Origin: Nocardia nova SH22a
GTDB lineage: Bacteria > Actinomycetota > Actinomycetes > Mycobacteriales > Mycobacteriaceae
DNA: 64,000 nt
Direction: 5' to 3'
NCBI RefSeq assembly: GCF_000523235.1
Contig: NZ_CP006850.1
Coordinates: forward strand, 5,642,001 to 5,706,000
Positions 50,482 to 59,330 of the stretch are shown in pieces (within the stretch, counting starts at the first letter, position 1; every line of letters begins with the position of its first letter). The position numbers and the translations under genes are program-made. Under the pieces are notes generated by a model. The model ran no database searches, had not been told where the DNA came from, and saw only the letters and a program-made list of their open reading frames with translations.

Positions 50482-51641
50482 GTGCCACCGAGGCTGCGAT
50501 CGCCGGACTGGGCATGACCGAGATGGGGAAAATCTACGGACGCTCCTGCGAGGACTTCGCGACCGAGGCGGTGCGCCTCGCCACGGCGGACGCGGGATTG
50601 CACCTGTCCGATCTCGATGGGCTACTGATCAATCCGGGACTCGCGGGCGGTATCGACTTGCGCCTGGCGAAGCGACTGGGGCTTCGTGAGCTGACTCTGC
50701 TCTCGGTTGTCCAGGCTTATGGCTCATCGGCCGCGGCCATGGTCGGCTACGCGAGTATGGCCGTCCGCCACGGACTCGCACGGACCGTGGCGTGCGTATT
50801 CGCCGACGCTCCATTGAAACCCGGTCGTGGTAGCGCTGCGGCCTACTCCGGGCGTCGGTCGCCGACCGGCTTCGACGGGCTCGGTGTAGCAGCCGGTTTC
50901 CGCGACGTGAACACCTCGTACGCCGTCGCGGCCCGCCGTCACATGCAGACCTACGGAACGACCTCCGAACAACTCGGCGCCATCGCCGTAGCGCAACGCG
51001 CTTGGGCGGCAATGAATCCCCTGGCGCAGATGCGCACGCCGATCACCCTCGCCGATCACCAGCAGTCCCGTTGGATCGCCGAACCGCTGCACCTGCTGGA
51101 CTGCTGTCTGGTGAGCAACGGGGCGGCGGCCGTTGTCGTCACCTCGGCCGAGCGCGCGGCCGACGCACCTCAGCCAGCGGTCCATCTGCTCGGGTTCGCG
51201 CAGTCCCACCCCGGCTACCCGGAGTCGGCGGAAAGCACTCTCGGCTTGGTCAGCGGCGCGGCGGCGGCCGGTCCTGCCGCGTTGCGGATGGCCGGAGTCG
51301 GCGTCTCCGACATCGACATCGCCGAGATCTACGACTGTTACACCTTCACGGTGCTCCTCACCTTGGAGGACTACGGCTTCTGTGAGAAGGGCGAGGGCGG
51401 TCCGTTCGTGGGGGGCGGAGCGCTCGCACCGGGAGGATCACTCGCGGTGAATACCGGTGGCGGGCAACTGTCGTCGTACTACATGTGGGGTATGACGCCG
51501 CTGTCCGAAGCGGTCATCCAGGCTCGGGGCGCCGCCGGCGAGCGACAGGCGCCGCGCAACGACCTGATCATGGTCAGCGGGAACGGCGGTGTCCTGGACC
51601 ATCATTCGACTCTGGTCCTCAGCCCCTTCGGGCGGCAGTGA
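50478..51641 (+). CDS. Thiolase-like protein without nucleophilic Cys (Ltp2-type aldolase candidate)
   Basis: 387 residues. It has the thiolase fold but at the place of the N-terminal active-site Cys it reads VVQAYGSSAAAMVGYA, so no Cys nucleophile. The C-terminal part has DCYTFTVLLTLEDYGFCEKG, SSYYMWGM and GGVLDHHSTLVLS. This set, with catalytic Tyr candidates and a DUF35 gene directly after it, is that of Ltp2-like retro-aldolases, which cleave the side chain of sterol CoA esters in a complex with a DUF35 partner. The exact substrate is unknown. Confidence 0.85.
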   Translation: MSATEAAIAGLGMTEMGKIYGRSCEDFATEAVRLATADAGLHLSDLDGLLINPGLAGGIDLRLAKRLGLRELTLLSVVQAYGSSAAAMVGYASMAVRHGLARTVACVFADAPLKPGRGSAAAYSGRRSPTGFDGLGVAAGFRDVNTSYAVAARRHMQTYGTTSEQLGAIAVAQRAWAAMNPLAQMRTPITLADHQQSRWIAEPLHLLDCCLVSNGAAAVVVTSAERAADAPQPAVHLLGFAQSHPGYPESAESTLGLVSGAAAAGPAALRMAGVGVSDIDIAEIYDCYTFTVLLTLEDYGFCEKGEGGPFVGGGALAPGGSLAVNTGGGQLSSYYMWGMTPLSEAVIQARGAAGERQAPRNDLIMVSGNGGVLDHHSTLVLSPFGRQ

Positions 51642-51671
51642 CCGCCCAGCATCCCTGAAGGTAAGCGTGAC

Positions 51672-52079
51672 ATGGCAATTCACATCACCCGCGACGCGGC
51701 ATCCACGGAATTCTACGACGGCACAGCCGAAGAGATGTTGCTGTTGCGGCGGTGCCGTACCTGCGGACGGATCTCCGCCCCCATGGTCACCCAGTGCCCC
51801 ACCTGCGAATCGACCGATCTCGACTGGTCCCCCGCCGCCGGATCCGCGACCTTGGTCAGCTGGGCCGTTCGCCATCCCGCGGACGGCGGCGATCCGGTGG
51901 TCGCCGGTCTGGTGGAACTGACCGAAGGGCCGTGGTTGCGAGCCCGGATCGCGGACTGCCCATCGGATCTACTCACCGCGGGGCTCGCACTCACCGTGCA
52001 GTTCGAGCATCCGGCACCGGACCAACTCCACGAGACGGCCGGCGAGACGGTGCCGGTTTTCACTCCAGCCGACAAGTAA
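51672..52079 (+). CDS. DUF35 zinc-ribbon/OB-fold protein, partner of the thiolase-like aldolase
   Basis: 135 residues. The rubredoxin-like zinc ribbon CRTCGRISAPMVTQCPTC (four Cys, about 31-48) is followed by an OB-fold acyl-CoA-binding region (GSATLVSWAVRHP). DUF35 proteins form complexes with thiolase-like or MaoC-like enzymes in sterol side-chain breakdown. It lies 30 bases after the aldolase candidate. GGTAAG precedes ATG 51672. Confidence 0.9.
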   Translation: MAIHITRDAASTEFYDGTAEEMLLLRRCRTCGRISAPMVTQCPTCESTDLDWSPAAGSATLVSWAVRHPADGGDPVVAGLVELTEGPWLRARIADCPSDLLTAGLALTVQFEHPAPDQLHETAGETVPVFTPADK

Positions 52080-52092
52080 GGGCACACCGCAT

Positions 52093-54504
52093 ATGGAGAC
52101 ACTTCCGCTCCGTTCGATGCGCATCATCGACATGCTCGGTCCCCACGTGGCAATGAGCACTCGCTACCTGGCAGATCTGGGCGCCGAGGTCATCACGGTC
52201 ACCTCGCCCGCCGATACAGCGGAACGGACGCCGGACTCGGCCGGGCCCGACCTGCGGGCCGCGATCGAGGACGCGAACAAGCTCAGCGTCGTGCTCGACC
52301 TCGATACTCCCGGCGGGCGCGATGTCCTGCTCAGACTCCTGTCGACCGCGGACGTCTGGGTCATCGCGGCCCGGCAGGAGGAACTGGTCGCGTTGGATCT
52401 GCCGAACATACGCGCGCGGCTGCCGCGTCTGGTGGTGGTATCGGTTACCGATTTCGGGCTCACCGGCCCCTACCGCCACTATCGTGGTGACGAAACCACT
52501 CGTGCGGCCATGGCCGGAATTCTGTGCCGCTCGGGAATCGCAGGCCGACCGCCGCTGCTGCCGCCTGCCAACATTCTCGACAACGCCATCGCAGCCCAGA
52601 TCTCGTGGGCGATTCTCATCGCCCACTGGCACCGGCTGCACACCGGCTCGGGCGACCACCTCGACATCTCGCTGCTCGACACCGCCACCCAGGTGTTCGA
52701 TCCCGCCTTCGGAGCCGGACCCACCGCCGGATACGGCCGACCCTGGTCCGAGTATCCGCACGGTCGGCCGGACGCCGGCTCCTACTACCCGGTTTTCGAC
52801 TGCGCCGACGGGCAGGTCCGCATCACCGTCCTCTCGCCTCAGCAGTGGCGTTCACTATGGCGGTGGCTCGGCGAACCGGAAGAGTTCGCCGACCCTCGAT
52901 ACGAACGCACCGTCGAACGACAAGCCGCGCACTCGCGGCTGGCACCACTGATCGCGAAGCTGTTCGCCGGGCGCTCGGCGATGGAACTCGCTGCCGAGGG
53001 CCAACGGCGAGGCGTTCCCATGGCTCCGGTGCTCGCCTTGGGTGACGTAGTGCGCGCGAACCACTTCCACGAGCGCGATATCTGCATCGACCTGGAGGTT
53101 GCGCCTGGCGTCGACGTCCCCGTTCCCGCGGGCTATGTCGAGATCAACGGCATCCGTGCCGGAATCAGGCACCCCGCACGCCGCCCGGGTGCGGACAACG
53201 AGGCAATCCTGGGCAATTTGCCGGAACGGGTGGCCGCGGCCATTGTCCGCCCCGGCGCGCGACGAGCGCGCGGGCGCCCGCTGGCCGGGCTGCGTGTGAT
53301 CGATATGGGGATCATCATCGCCGGTGCCGAGGCCGGCAGAATGTTCGCCGACTACGGCGCCGAGGTCATCAAGGTCGAAAACCGTGCCCACCCCGACGGC
53401 AGCCGCGCTCCGTTCACCGGCGAGGTGCTCCCCGCCTTCGCCTGGGGTAACCGCAACAAACAGAGCATCGATATCGACCTCCGCACGACCGCAGGCGCCG
53501 AACTGCTCGCCGAGTTACTGGACTCTGCCGATGTACTGCTGAGCAACTTCAAGCCGGGCACCCTGGACAAGCTGGGATTCGGACGCGAGCGGCTCATGCA
53601 GATCAACCCGAATCTGGTGACAGTCCAGTCGAATGCGGTCGGCGACGTCGGCCCGTGGAGTTCGTGGATGGGATACGGCCCGTTGGTTCGCGCGGTGTGT
53701 GGTCTCAGCTCGCTGTGGCAGTATCCGGATACGGTCGGCGCGGCCGCGGACGGGTTGACGGTCTATCCCGACCACGTGGCCGGTCGCATCGTCGCCACCG
53801 CTGCACTCGCAGCACTCATCGGGCGCCGCCGTGACCAGCGAGTCACCCATGTGACCTGTGCTCAGTCCGACATCATTCTCACCGCGCTGGCCACCGACAT
53901 CGCCGCCGAGGCCCGCGCGCCCGGATCCGTCCGCCCACACGGGAATGCGGTGGGCACAGACGTACCCAGTGGGGTGTATCCCTGTGCCGGCGACGACGAA
54001 TGGTGCGTGATCAGCATTCACGACTCGGCCGATTACCACCGCCTGCGCTCGGTCCTGCCACTACCGGATCTTCCCGACGCCGAACGCCGCCGCGTCGAAC
54101 GCGCCGAACTAGACGCCGCCGTTTCCGCCTGGACCCGGCAACGGACCTGCGACGAGGTCACGCAGACGCTGCAGGCCGCCGGGATATGTGCCGGGCCGAT
54201 GCGCCGCATCCCCAGCTTCGCGACCGATCCGGCATTCCGGCAGCACCGCATATTCACCACGCTCTATCAACCCACCGTCCGCGAACCGATCGTCGCGGAA
54301 CGGCGGCAGTTCAGCTCCGAGTACATCGCAGATGCCGGCCGGCTCCCGGCCCCTGCCCAAGGACAGCACACCCGGCACATCTGCACCGATCTACTCGGGC
54401 TCACCGACGACGACGTCGACCGGCTGATCCACGAAGGCGTCCTCGACGAACCCGATCCGTGGGCGCCCGTCCACTACGACACCGACTACTCCAGGAGGAC
54501 GTGA
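52093..54504 (+). CDS. Fused two-domain class III CoA transferase (CaiB/BaiF family)
   Basis: 803 residues, twice the usual 400. The first CoA-transferase domain (about 1-385) starts LRSMRIIDMLGPHVAMSTRY and LGAEVITVTSP; the second (about 395-790) starts LAGLRVIDMGIIIAGAEAGR and DYGAEVIKVENRAHPDGSRA. The second is the better match to a normal CaiB start; in the first, SLLDTATQVFD holds the likely catalytic Asp. Such enzymes move CoA between carboxylic acids. The family works as interlocked dimers, so a tandem fusion can form a pseudo-dimer in one chain with two different active sites. Its TGA overlaps the next ATG. Confidence 0.9.
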   Translation: METLPLRSMRIIDMLGPHVAMSTRYLADLGAEVITVTSPADTAERTPDSAGPDLRAAIEDANKLSVVLDLDTPGGRDVLLRLLSTADVWVIAARQEELVALDLPNIRARLPRLVVVSVTDFGLTGPYRHYRGDETTRAAMAGILCRSGIAGRPPLLPPANILDNAIAAQISWAILIAHWHRLHTGSGDHLDISLLDTATQVFDPAFGAGPTAGYGRPWSEYPHGRPDAGSYYPVFDCADGQVRITVLSPQQWRSLWRWLGEPEEFADPRYERTVERQAAHSRLAPLIAKLFAGRSAMELAAEGQRRGVPMAPVLALGDVVRANHFHERDICIDLEVAPGVDVPVPAGYVEINGIRAGIRHPARRPGADNEAILGNLPERVAAAIVRPGARRARGRPLAGLRVIDMGIIIAGAEAGRMFADYGAEVIKVENRAHPDGSRAPFTGEVLPAFAWGNRNKQSIDIDLRTTAGAELLAELLDSADVLLSNFKPGTLDKLGFGRERLMQINPNLVTVQSNAVGDVGPWSSWMGYGPLVRAVCGLSSLWQYPDTVGAAADGLTVYPDHVAGRIVATAALAALIGRRRDQRVTHVTCAQSDIILTALATDIAAEARAPGSVRPHGNAVGTDVPSGVYPCAGDDEWCVISIHDSADYHRLRSVLPLPDLPDAERRRVERAELDAAVSAWTRQRTCDEVTQTLQAAGICAGPMRRIPSFATDPAFRQHRIFTTLYQPTVREPIVAERRQFSSEYIADAGRLPAPAQGQHTRHICTDLLGLTDDDVDRLIHEGVLDEPDPWAPVHYDTDYSRRT

Positions 54505-55625
54505 TGAGTACCCCCATCTGCAAGGAACTGGGAATCGAGATCCCGCTGTTCGCCTTCACCCACTGCCGCGACGTCGTCGTCGCGGTGAGCAAGGCAGGCG
54601 GGTTCGGCGTGCTGGGAGCGGCGAGCTACGACCCCGATGAGCTGGATCAGGCGCTCACGTGGATCGACGACCACATCGACGGCAAGCCCTACGGAGTCGA
54701 CATCCTGGCGCCCGCGACCTACGAAGGCCAGGGCCAGCAGTTGTCGGCGGAGGAACTTCGCAGCCGGATTCCGGCCGAGCACCAGCAGTTCGTGACACAC
54801 GTCCTGGCCGAACACGACGTGACGAGTGTTGCGCCGCGAGGACGGCGTAGATCGCTGGTCGAAGACGGCCTCGGGCAGGAATTCCTGGCCGTTTCGATGC
54901 GTCATCCGATCAAACTGATCGCGAACGCCCTCGGGGTCCCACCGCAGTACATGATCGACGCCGCCAAGGCGGCTGGAATTCCCGTGGCCGCGCTCATCGG
55001 CGCCAAGGAGCATGCGGTCAAACAGGTCCTGGCCGGTGTCGACATTCTCGTAGCTCAGGGCACCGAAGCCGGCGGTCACTGTGGCGAGGTCACCACGATG
55101 GTGCTGGTGCCAGAGGTCATCGAAGCGATCGCGCCGATCCGGCCGGTCCCGGTACTGGCCGCCGGTGGGATTGTCACCGGCCGTCAGATGGCGGCCGCGG
55201 TCGCGCTCGGCGCGCAGGGAGCCTGGACCGGGTCGGTGTGGTTGACCACTGAAGAAGCCGAGACCGCACCGTATACGGTGCGGAAGATGCTCACCGCCTC
55301 CTCACGCGACACCGTGCGCTCGAAAGCCCGCACCGGTAAGTACTCACGCCAGCTTCGTTCGGCGTGGACGGAGGCGTGGAGCGCCCCCGACGCACCGGAA
55401 CCACTGCCGATGCCGCTGCAGGGACTGTTGAGCGAACCCGCGCTACGACAGGTGGATCGGCTCGCGGAACGCGGCGACGCGGGTGCACAGGATCTGGCAA
55501 CCTATTGGGTCGGACAGGGCGTCGGATTGATGAATCGGGTACGGCCGGCGGCGGAAGTCGTGTACGAGATGGCGACCGATTTCGCCGAAGCAGCCGAACG
55601 CGTCGCCGCCGCGATCCAGGACTGA
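54504..55625 (+). CDS. Nitronate monooxygenase / 2-nitropropane-dioxygenase-like FMN protein
   Basis: 373 residues from ATG 54504 (AGGAGG seven bases before). A TIM-barrel FMN protein: KELGIEIPLFAFTHCRDVVV, AGGFGVLGAASYDPDE, VAQGTEAGGHCGE (FMN phosphate region), VLAAGGIVTGRQMAAAVALG and AQGAWTGSVWLTTEEA. The GGHCGE motif is where many members have GGHxG. True nitronate oxidation is unproven for most relatives; some act as enoyl-type reductases in sterol operons. It is the last gene of the plus-strand operon starting at 49699. Confidence 0.87.
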   Translation: MSTPICKELGIEIPLFAFTHCRDVVVAVSKAGGFGVLGAASYDPDELDQALTWIDDHIDGKPYGVDILAPATYEGQGQQLSAEELRSRIPAEHQQFVTHVLAEHDVTSVAPRGRRRSLVEDGLGQEFLAVSMRHPIKLIANALGVPPQYMIDAAKAAGIPVAALIGAKEHAVKQVLAGVDILVAQGTEAGGHCGEVTTMVLVPEVIEAIAPIRPVPVLAAGGIVTGRQMAAAVALGAQGAWTGSVWLTTEEAETAPYTVRKMLTASSRDTVRSKARTGKYSRQLRSAWTEAWSAPDAPEPLPMPLQGLLSEPALRQVDRLAERGDAGAQDLATYWVGQGVGLMNRVRPAAEVVYEMATDFAEAAERVAAAIQD

Positions 55626-55671
55626 CTCCAGCACCACCAGCGCCCGCGCCGGGTAGACACCTCTTGCCTAT

Positions 55672-55692
55672 TTACTTGCTAAGCAGTTAGCA
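55672..55692 (+). promoter_or_regulatory. TTACTTGCTAA motif with palindrome before the PucR-type regulator
   Basis: TTACTTGCTAA (55672-55682) followed by GCAG and TTAGCA: the part TGCTAA-GCAG-TTAGCA (55677-55692) is a perfect palindrome. The same 11-base word recurs at 57644-57654 in front of the SDR/acyl-CoA synthetase pair. Confidence 0.5.
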
Positions 55693-55885
55693 TTAATGTT
55701 CGTCGAGCTCCAGGGCGGTGGTGCACACACACCCGCAATTCTTGTTCGGAGTACGCCGTCACAGGCTGTCGAGCGCGGCCGATGCGCCACCCGAGGACGG
55801 ACCGAAACTCTCGGCACGGCAAGCGATCGGCTGCTCGGCAGTATCGCGACACGCCTGGCAACTCTCAACGGATGACGGAGCGAGC

Positions 55886-56770
55886 ATGGGACACATTGCA
55901 TCCACCGATCGCGCACTCGGCCCGGCCGAGGCGATGACAGCCCGGTTCATTGCCAGCCGAAGAGCGGCGAGTACCGAGCGTTCCCGAGACAAAGGACCAC
56001 TGGCACGCCGGCACAGCTCGTCGGCTGCCGATACCGCACGGATACTGATCAGGGCACTGATCGACGGCCGCGATCCCGGCGTGTCCGGCATCCCTGTCGC
56101 GGAGCACTATCACGTGATGGGCGTCGCACTCGGTCGCTCGTCCGAACTCGGCGCGCAGCGGCCGACGACCATCAAGGATGAAGAGGACCTGCGACGACAT
56201 GTCGAGGCTGCGGTGACGACGCTGTTCGGCGACACCGCGTACACCATGCTGGGCAGTAGCGGGGGAACGATTCTTCTCCCCTCGGAAGCCGACGAACGGT
56301 TCCCGGAGACGGTACTGCCGGCACTCACACGAGCCGCCGGCAGCCCTGTGTCGGTCACTGCGGTCCGTAGCCGGGCAAACGCAATCTCGCGGGCCACCGA
56401 GCTGGCACACGACCTCCTCGACATCGTCGTGCGACTCGGGTATGCATCCGGCCTGTACACACTCGGCGACCTCACGCTCGAATACCAGCTCACCCGGCCC
56501 GGCCCGGCAACCGGCCTGTTGATCGCACCCCTCGAGCCGATTCTGGCCGCGCCGGAACTGATCGAAACCCTGCGGCATCACATCGCCGGCAGTTTCAACC
56601 GGCAGAAGACTGCTACGGCACTCGGTATCCACCGCAATACTGTCGATTATCGATTGCGCCGCATCAAAGATCTCACCGGACTCGACCCGTCCAACCAACC
56701 CGACCTGCTGCGGCTACAGTCGGCGCTCATCATCCACGCCTATCGCACCCGCACCGCTCCCCATGCCTGA
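55886..56770 (+). CDS. PucR/CdaR-type transcriptional regulator
   Basis: 294 residues from ATG 55886 (GGAG six bases before); the frame is open from 55718. It has the central GGDEF-like region (ARILIRALIDGRDPGVSGIP...GVALGRS) and the C-terminal PucR helix-turn-helix HHIAGSFNRQKTATALGIHR with NTVDYRLRRIKDLTG. Most relatives also have an N-terminal sensing region of about 150 residues; here that part is short and low in order. It is probably an activator of neighbouring catabolic genes. It converges with the SDR at 56793. Confidence 0.82.
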   Translation: MGHIASTDRALGPAEAMTARFIASRRAASTERSRDKGPLARRHSSSAADTARILIRALIDGRDPGVSGIPVAEHYHVMGVALGRSSELGAQRPTTIKDEEDLRRHVEAAVTTLFGDTAYTMLGSSGGTILLPSEADERFPETVLPALTRAAGSPVSVTAVRSRANAISRATELAHDLLDIVVRLGYASGLYTLGDLTLEYQLTRPGPATGLLIAPLEPILAAPELIETLRHHIAGSFNRQKTATALGIHRNTVDYRLRRIKDLTGLDPSNQPDLLRLQSALIIHAYRTRTAPHA

Positions 56771-56792
56771 AACGACCTGTACCGGAACCGGT

Positions 56793-57593
56793 TCAGCCCT
56801 GCGCCAGTTCCGCGACATCGGCCCACTCCTGCCAGGTCTGCAGACGCGCGGAATAGACGTGCGGTACCACCTTCCCCGGCGTCGACCCGAAAAACACTCG
56901 CAACGGCGGATTTTCGGCATCGACGATCCGAAGCAGTGCCGCGCTCGCCGCGGACGGGTCTCCTGGGCTCGACACCGAACGCGATCGCACCGGGTCGTAG
57001 ATCGGCAGTGGATCGGCGTGCACGGCAGACGCACCCGACCAGTCGGTGGCGAAACCGCCGGGCTCGACGAGAGTTACGTGAATATGCTGCCCGGCAACCT
57101 CTTGAGCCAGGGCGTCGGACAAGCCCTCCAATGCCCATTTCGAGGCGTGGTAGCCACCCAGGTTGGGCAGCGCGATCACTCCGGCGATCGACGACATCTG
57201 GATGATGTGCCCGCCGCGTTGCTCCCGTAGCAGCGGCAACACCGCCTGCGTCACCCACAGGGCTCCGAAGAAGTTGGTCTCGAACTGGTCACGGATCTGT
57301 TGTTCCGACAGCTCCTCCACCGCGCCGAACAGTCCGTAGCCGGCATTGTTCACCACGATGTCGAGACGACCGAAAACACCGTGGGCACGTGCAACCGCCG
57401 CACGGACGGCCGCACGGTCGGTAACGTCGAGTTCCATTGGCAGCAGCGCATTTTCGTACTCGGCGGCCAGCGGCGCCAGTGATTCGACAGCTCGTGCGGT
57501 GGCCGCGACACGATCACCGCGAGACAGTGCGGCCTCGACGAATCGGCGACCGAAGCCGCGCGACGAACCGGTGACGAACCAAACCTTGCTCAT
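56793..57593 (-). CDS. Short-chain dehydrogenase
   Basis: 266 residues from ATG 57593 (GGAGG six bases before). NAD(P) loop FVTGSSRGFGRRFVEAALSR, VVNNAGYGLFGAVEELSEQQ, MSSIAGVIALPNLGGYHASK with the Ser and YxxxK. The length and SSRGFGR start are typical of the group annotated as SDR family NAD(P)-dependent oxidoreductases with broad ketone substrates. It is divergent from the acyl-CoA synthetase gene, with about 200 bases between. Confidence 0.9.
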   Translation of the reverse strand: MSKVWFVTGSSRGFGRRFVEAALSRGDRVAATARAVESLAPLAAEYENALLPMELDVTDRAAVRAAVARAHGVFGRLDIVVNNAGYGLFGAVEELSEQQIRDQFETNFFGALWVTQAVLPLLREQRGGHIIQMSSIAGVIALPNLGGYHASKWALEGLSDALAQEVAGQHIHVTLVEPGGFATDWSGASAVHADPLPIYDPVRSRSVSSPGDPSAASAALLRIVDAENPPLRVFFGSTPGKVVPHVYSARLQTWQEWADVAELAQG

Positions 57594-57643
57594 GAGACCT
57601 CCGCACATCGGCGCGATCACGCTCAACCAGCGATACCGGCCAA

Positions 57644-57663
57644 TTACTTGCTAAACGTATAAT
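57644..57663. promoter_or_regulatory. Divergent promoter with TTACTTGCTAA motif
   Basis: TTACTTGCTAA (57644-57654) is followed by a perfect TATAAT -10 (57658-57663) on the plus strand; the complement offers TATTAT for the minus-strand SDR. The position in the AT-rich gap between the SDR and the acyl-CoA synthetase fits a shared operator. Confidence 0.55.
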
Positions 57664-57791
57664 AACTAACATACCGTGACGACTGTGTCCTCCGCCACCG
57701 GAGACGAAATCGGCGGAGCGCACGTCGAGTGCTGAATACGACTGCGCCGCAACAGCACCGAGTTCACGACGGCACCTCGAGAGGGGCAACG

Positions 57792-59330
57792 ATGATCCAA
57801 GCCGAACCTGGATCCCCGGAATACTGGGCCACACATCGACCGGACCGGATCGCGGTGATCAGTGGCGCCACGCACCTGACCTACAAGCAGTGGAACGACG
57901 CTGCCGACCGCGTGGCCGAGGGACTGGCCCAGCAGGGCTTGCGCCCCGGCGACCGGATCGGGATGCGATTCCGGCTGGCGGCGGAATGGTTCGTCGTCCA
58001 GCGCGCACTGCAGAAGCTCGGAGTGGCCCAGGTGGCCGTGAACTGGCGGCTGACCCCGGACGAGGCGATGTACATCCTGCGCGACAGCGAGGCGAAGGGC
58101 CTGGCGTGCAACGACATCGATATCAGCGGGTGGGCGCGCAACGACATAGGGGTGCTCGTCACGGTCGGGCAGGACGGGTCCGCCGCAGGCGTGCGTTACG
58201 AAGATCTCCTGCAAACCCACGATGCCCCAGCACGTTTCGGTCCCGCACGGCCTTCACTGGTGCTCTACACCTCCGGCACCACCGGCCGCCCGCGAGGTGT
58301 ACCGCCGGTCGACCCGACGACGATCACCGATCCCGGACGCCTGGCACGCTACATCTCCTCGGTGGGCGGCACTCCGCCCCTGCCCGATGGCGTCACCACA
58401 CTGCTGACCCTGCCCATTCACCACGGCGCCGGACCCGATGCCGTGGCGCGGGCCTGCCGCCACGGCGGCACGGTCGTGACTCTCGATCCGTTCGACGCCG
58501 AGAACGCGATCCGGCTGATCGCCGAACGCAAGATCCAATCGTGGGGAACGGTCCCGACGATGCTGCTGCGCATCCAGAACCTGCCCGCCGAGATACTCGA
58601 CCGGCACGATCTGTCCTCGATCGAACAGATCGGCGTCGGGGCCGCACCGGTGCCGCATTCGCTGAAGGAGTGGGTGATCGACCGTTTCGGCAACGATGTG
58701 CTGTGGGAGCATTACGGCGCCAGCGAGGCCGGCATGATCAGCTACACCGCACCCGAACACCAACGCAGTAAGCCCGGCACCAGCGGCCATCCCTACGACG
58801 GGGTCGACATCGCGATCGTCGACGAGCAGTGGCAGCGGCTACCGGTCGGCGAGGCAGGTGAAATCGCCGTCAGCACACCGATCGTGCTGCGCCGCTATCT
58901 CGGCGGACCGGAACTTGGTGAGGACGTGATCAAGGACGGTTTCTACCGCACCGGCGACGTAGGTTATCTCGACGAGGACGGCTTCCTGTTCATCACCGAC
59001 CGGATCAAGGACATGATCGTCGCCGGTGGCGTCAACATCTATCCGGCCGAGATCGAGAAGGCACTGGTTTCCCATCCACACGTGGTAGACGCCGCGGTGA
59101 TCGGCATTCCCGACGACGACTTCGGCGAGAAGCCCCTCGCCTTCATCGTCCCGGCGGTGACGGCGCCCACCGAAGCGGAGCTGTCGGCGTATCTCGACGG
59201 CCGACTCGCCCGCTACAAACGGCCGCGCCAGTTCGTCTTCGTCGACGAACTACCCCGCAACTCGATCGGCAAGGTAGTCAAACATCAACTGCGCCAACCC
59301 TACTGGGAAGGACGCGAACGCAATGTCTGA
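57792..59330 (+). CDS. Acyl-CoA synthetase (AMP-binding, FadD-type)
   Basis: 512 residues from ATG 57792 (GAGAGGGG before); ATG 57729 would add 21 residues without a ribosome site. AMP motif LYTSGTTGRPRGV (about 158-170), WEHYGASEAG, YRTGDVGYLDEDGFLFITDR, the hinge and the C-terminal lysine in PRNSIGKVVKHQL. It activates a carboxylic acid to its CoA ester; the IHHGAGPD core resembles synthetases for cyclic or steroid acids more than for long fatty acids, which is a cautious reading. It starts a four-gene unit with overlapping starts. Confidence 0.9.
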   Translation: MIQAEPGSPEYWATHRPDRIAVISGATHLTYKQWNDAADRVAEGLAQQGLRPGDRIGMRFRLAAEWFVVQRALQKLGVAQVAVNWRLTPDEAMYILRDSEAKGLACNDIDISGWARNDIGVLVTVGQDGSAAGVRYEDLLQTHDAPARFGPARPSLVLYTSGTTGRPRGVPPVDPTTITDPGRLARYISSVGGTPPLPDGVTTLLTLPIHHGAGPDAVARACRHGGTVVTLDPFDAENAIRLIAERKIQSWGTVPTMLLRIQNLPAEILDRHDLSSIEQIGVGAAPVPHSLKEWVIDRFGNDVLWEHYGASEAGMISYTAPEHQRSKPGTSGHPYDGVDIAIVDEQWQRLPVGEAGEIAVSTPIVLRRYLGGPELGEDVIKDGFYRTGDVGYLDEDGFLFITDRIKDMIVAGGVNIYPAEIEKALVSHPHVVDAAVIGIPDDDFGEKPLAFIVPAVTAPTEAELSAYLDGRLARYKRPRQFVFVDELPRNSIGKVVKHQLRQPYWEGRERNV

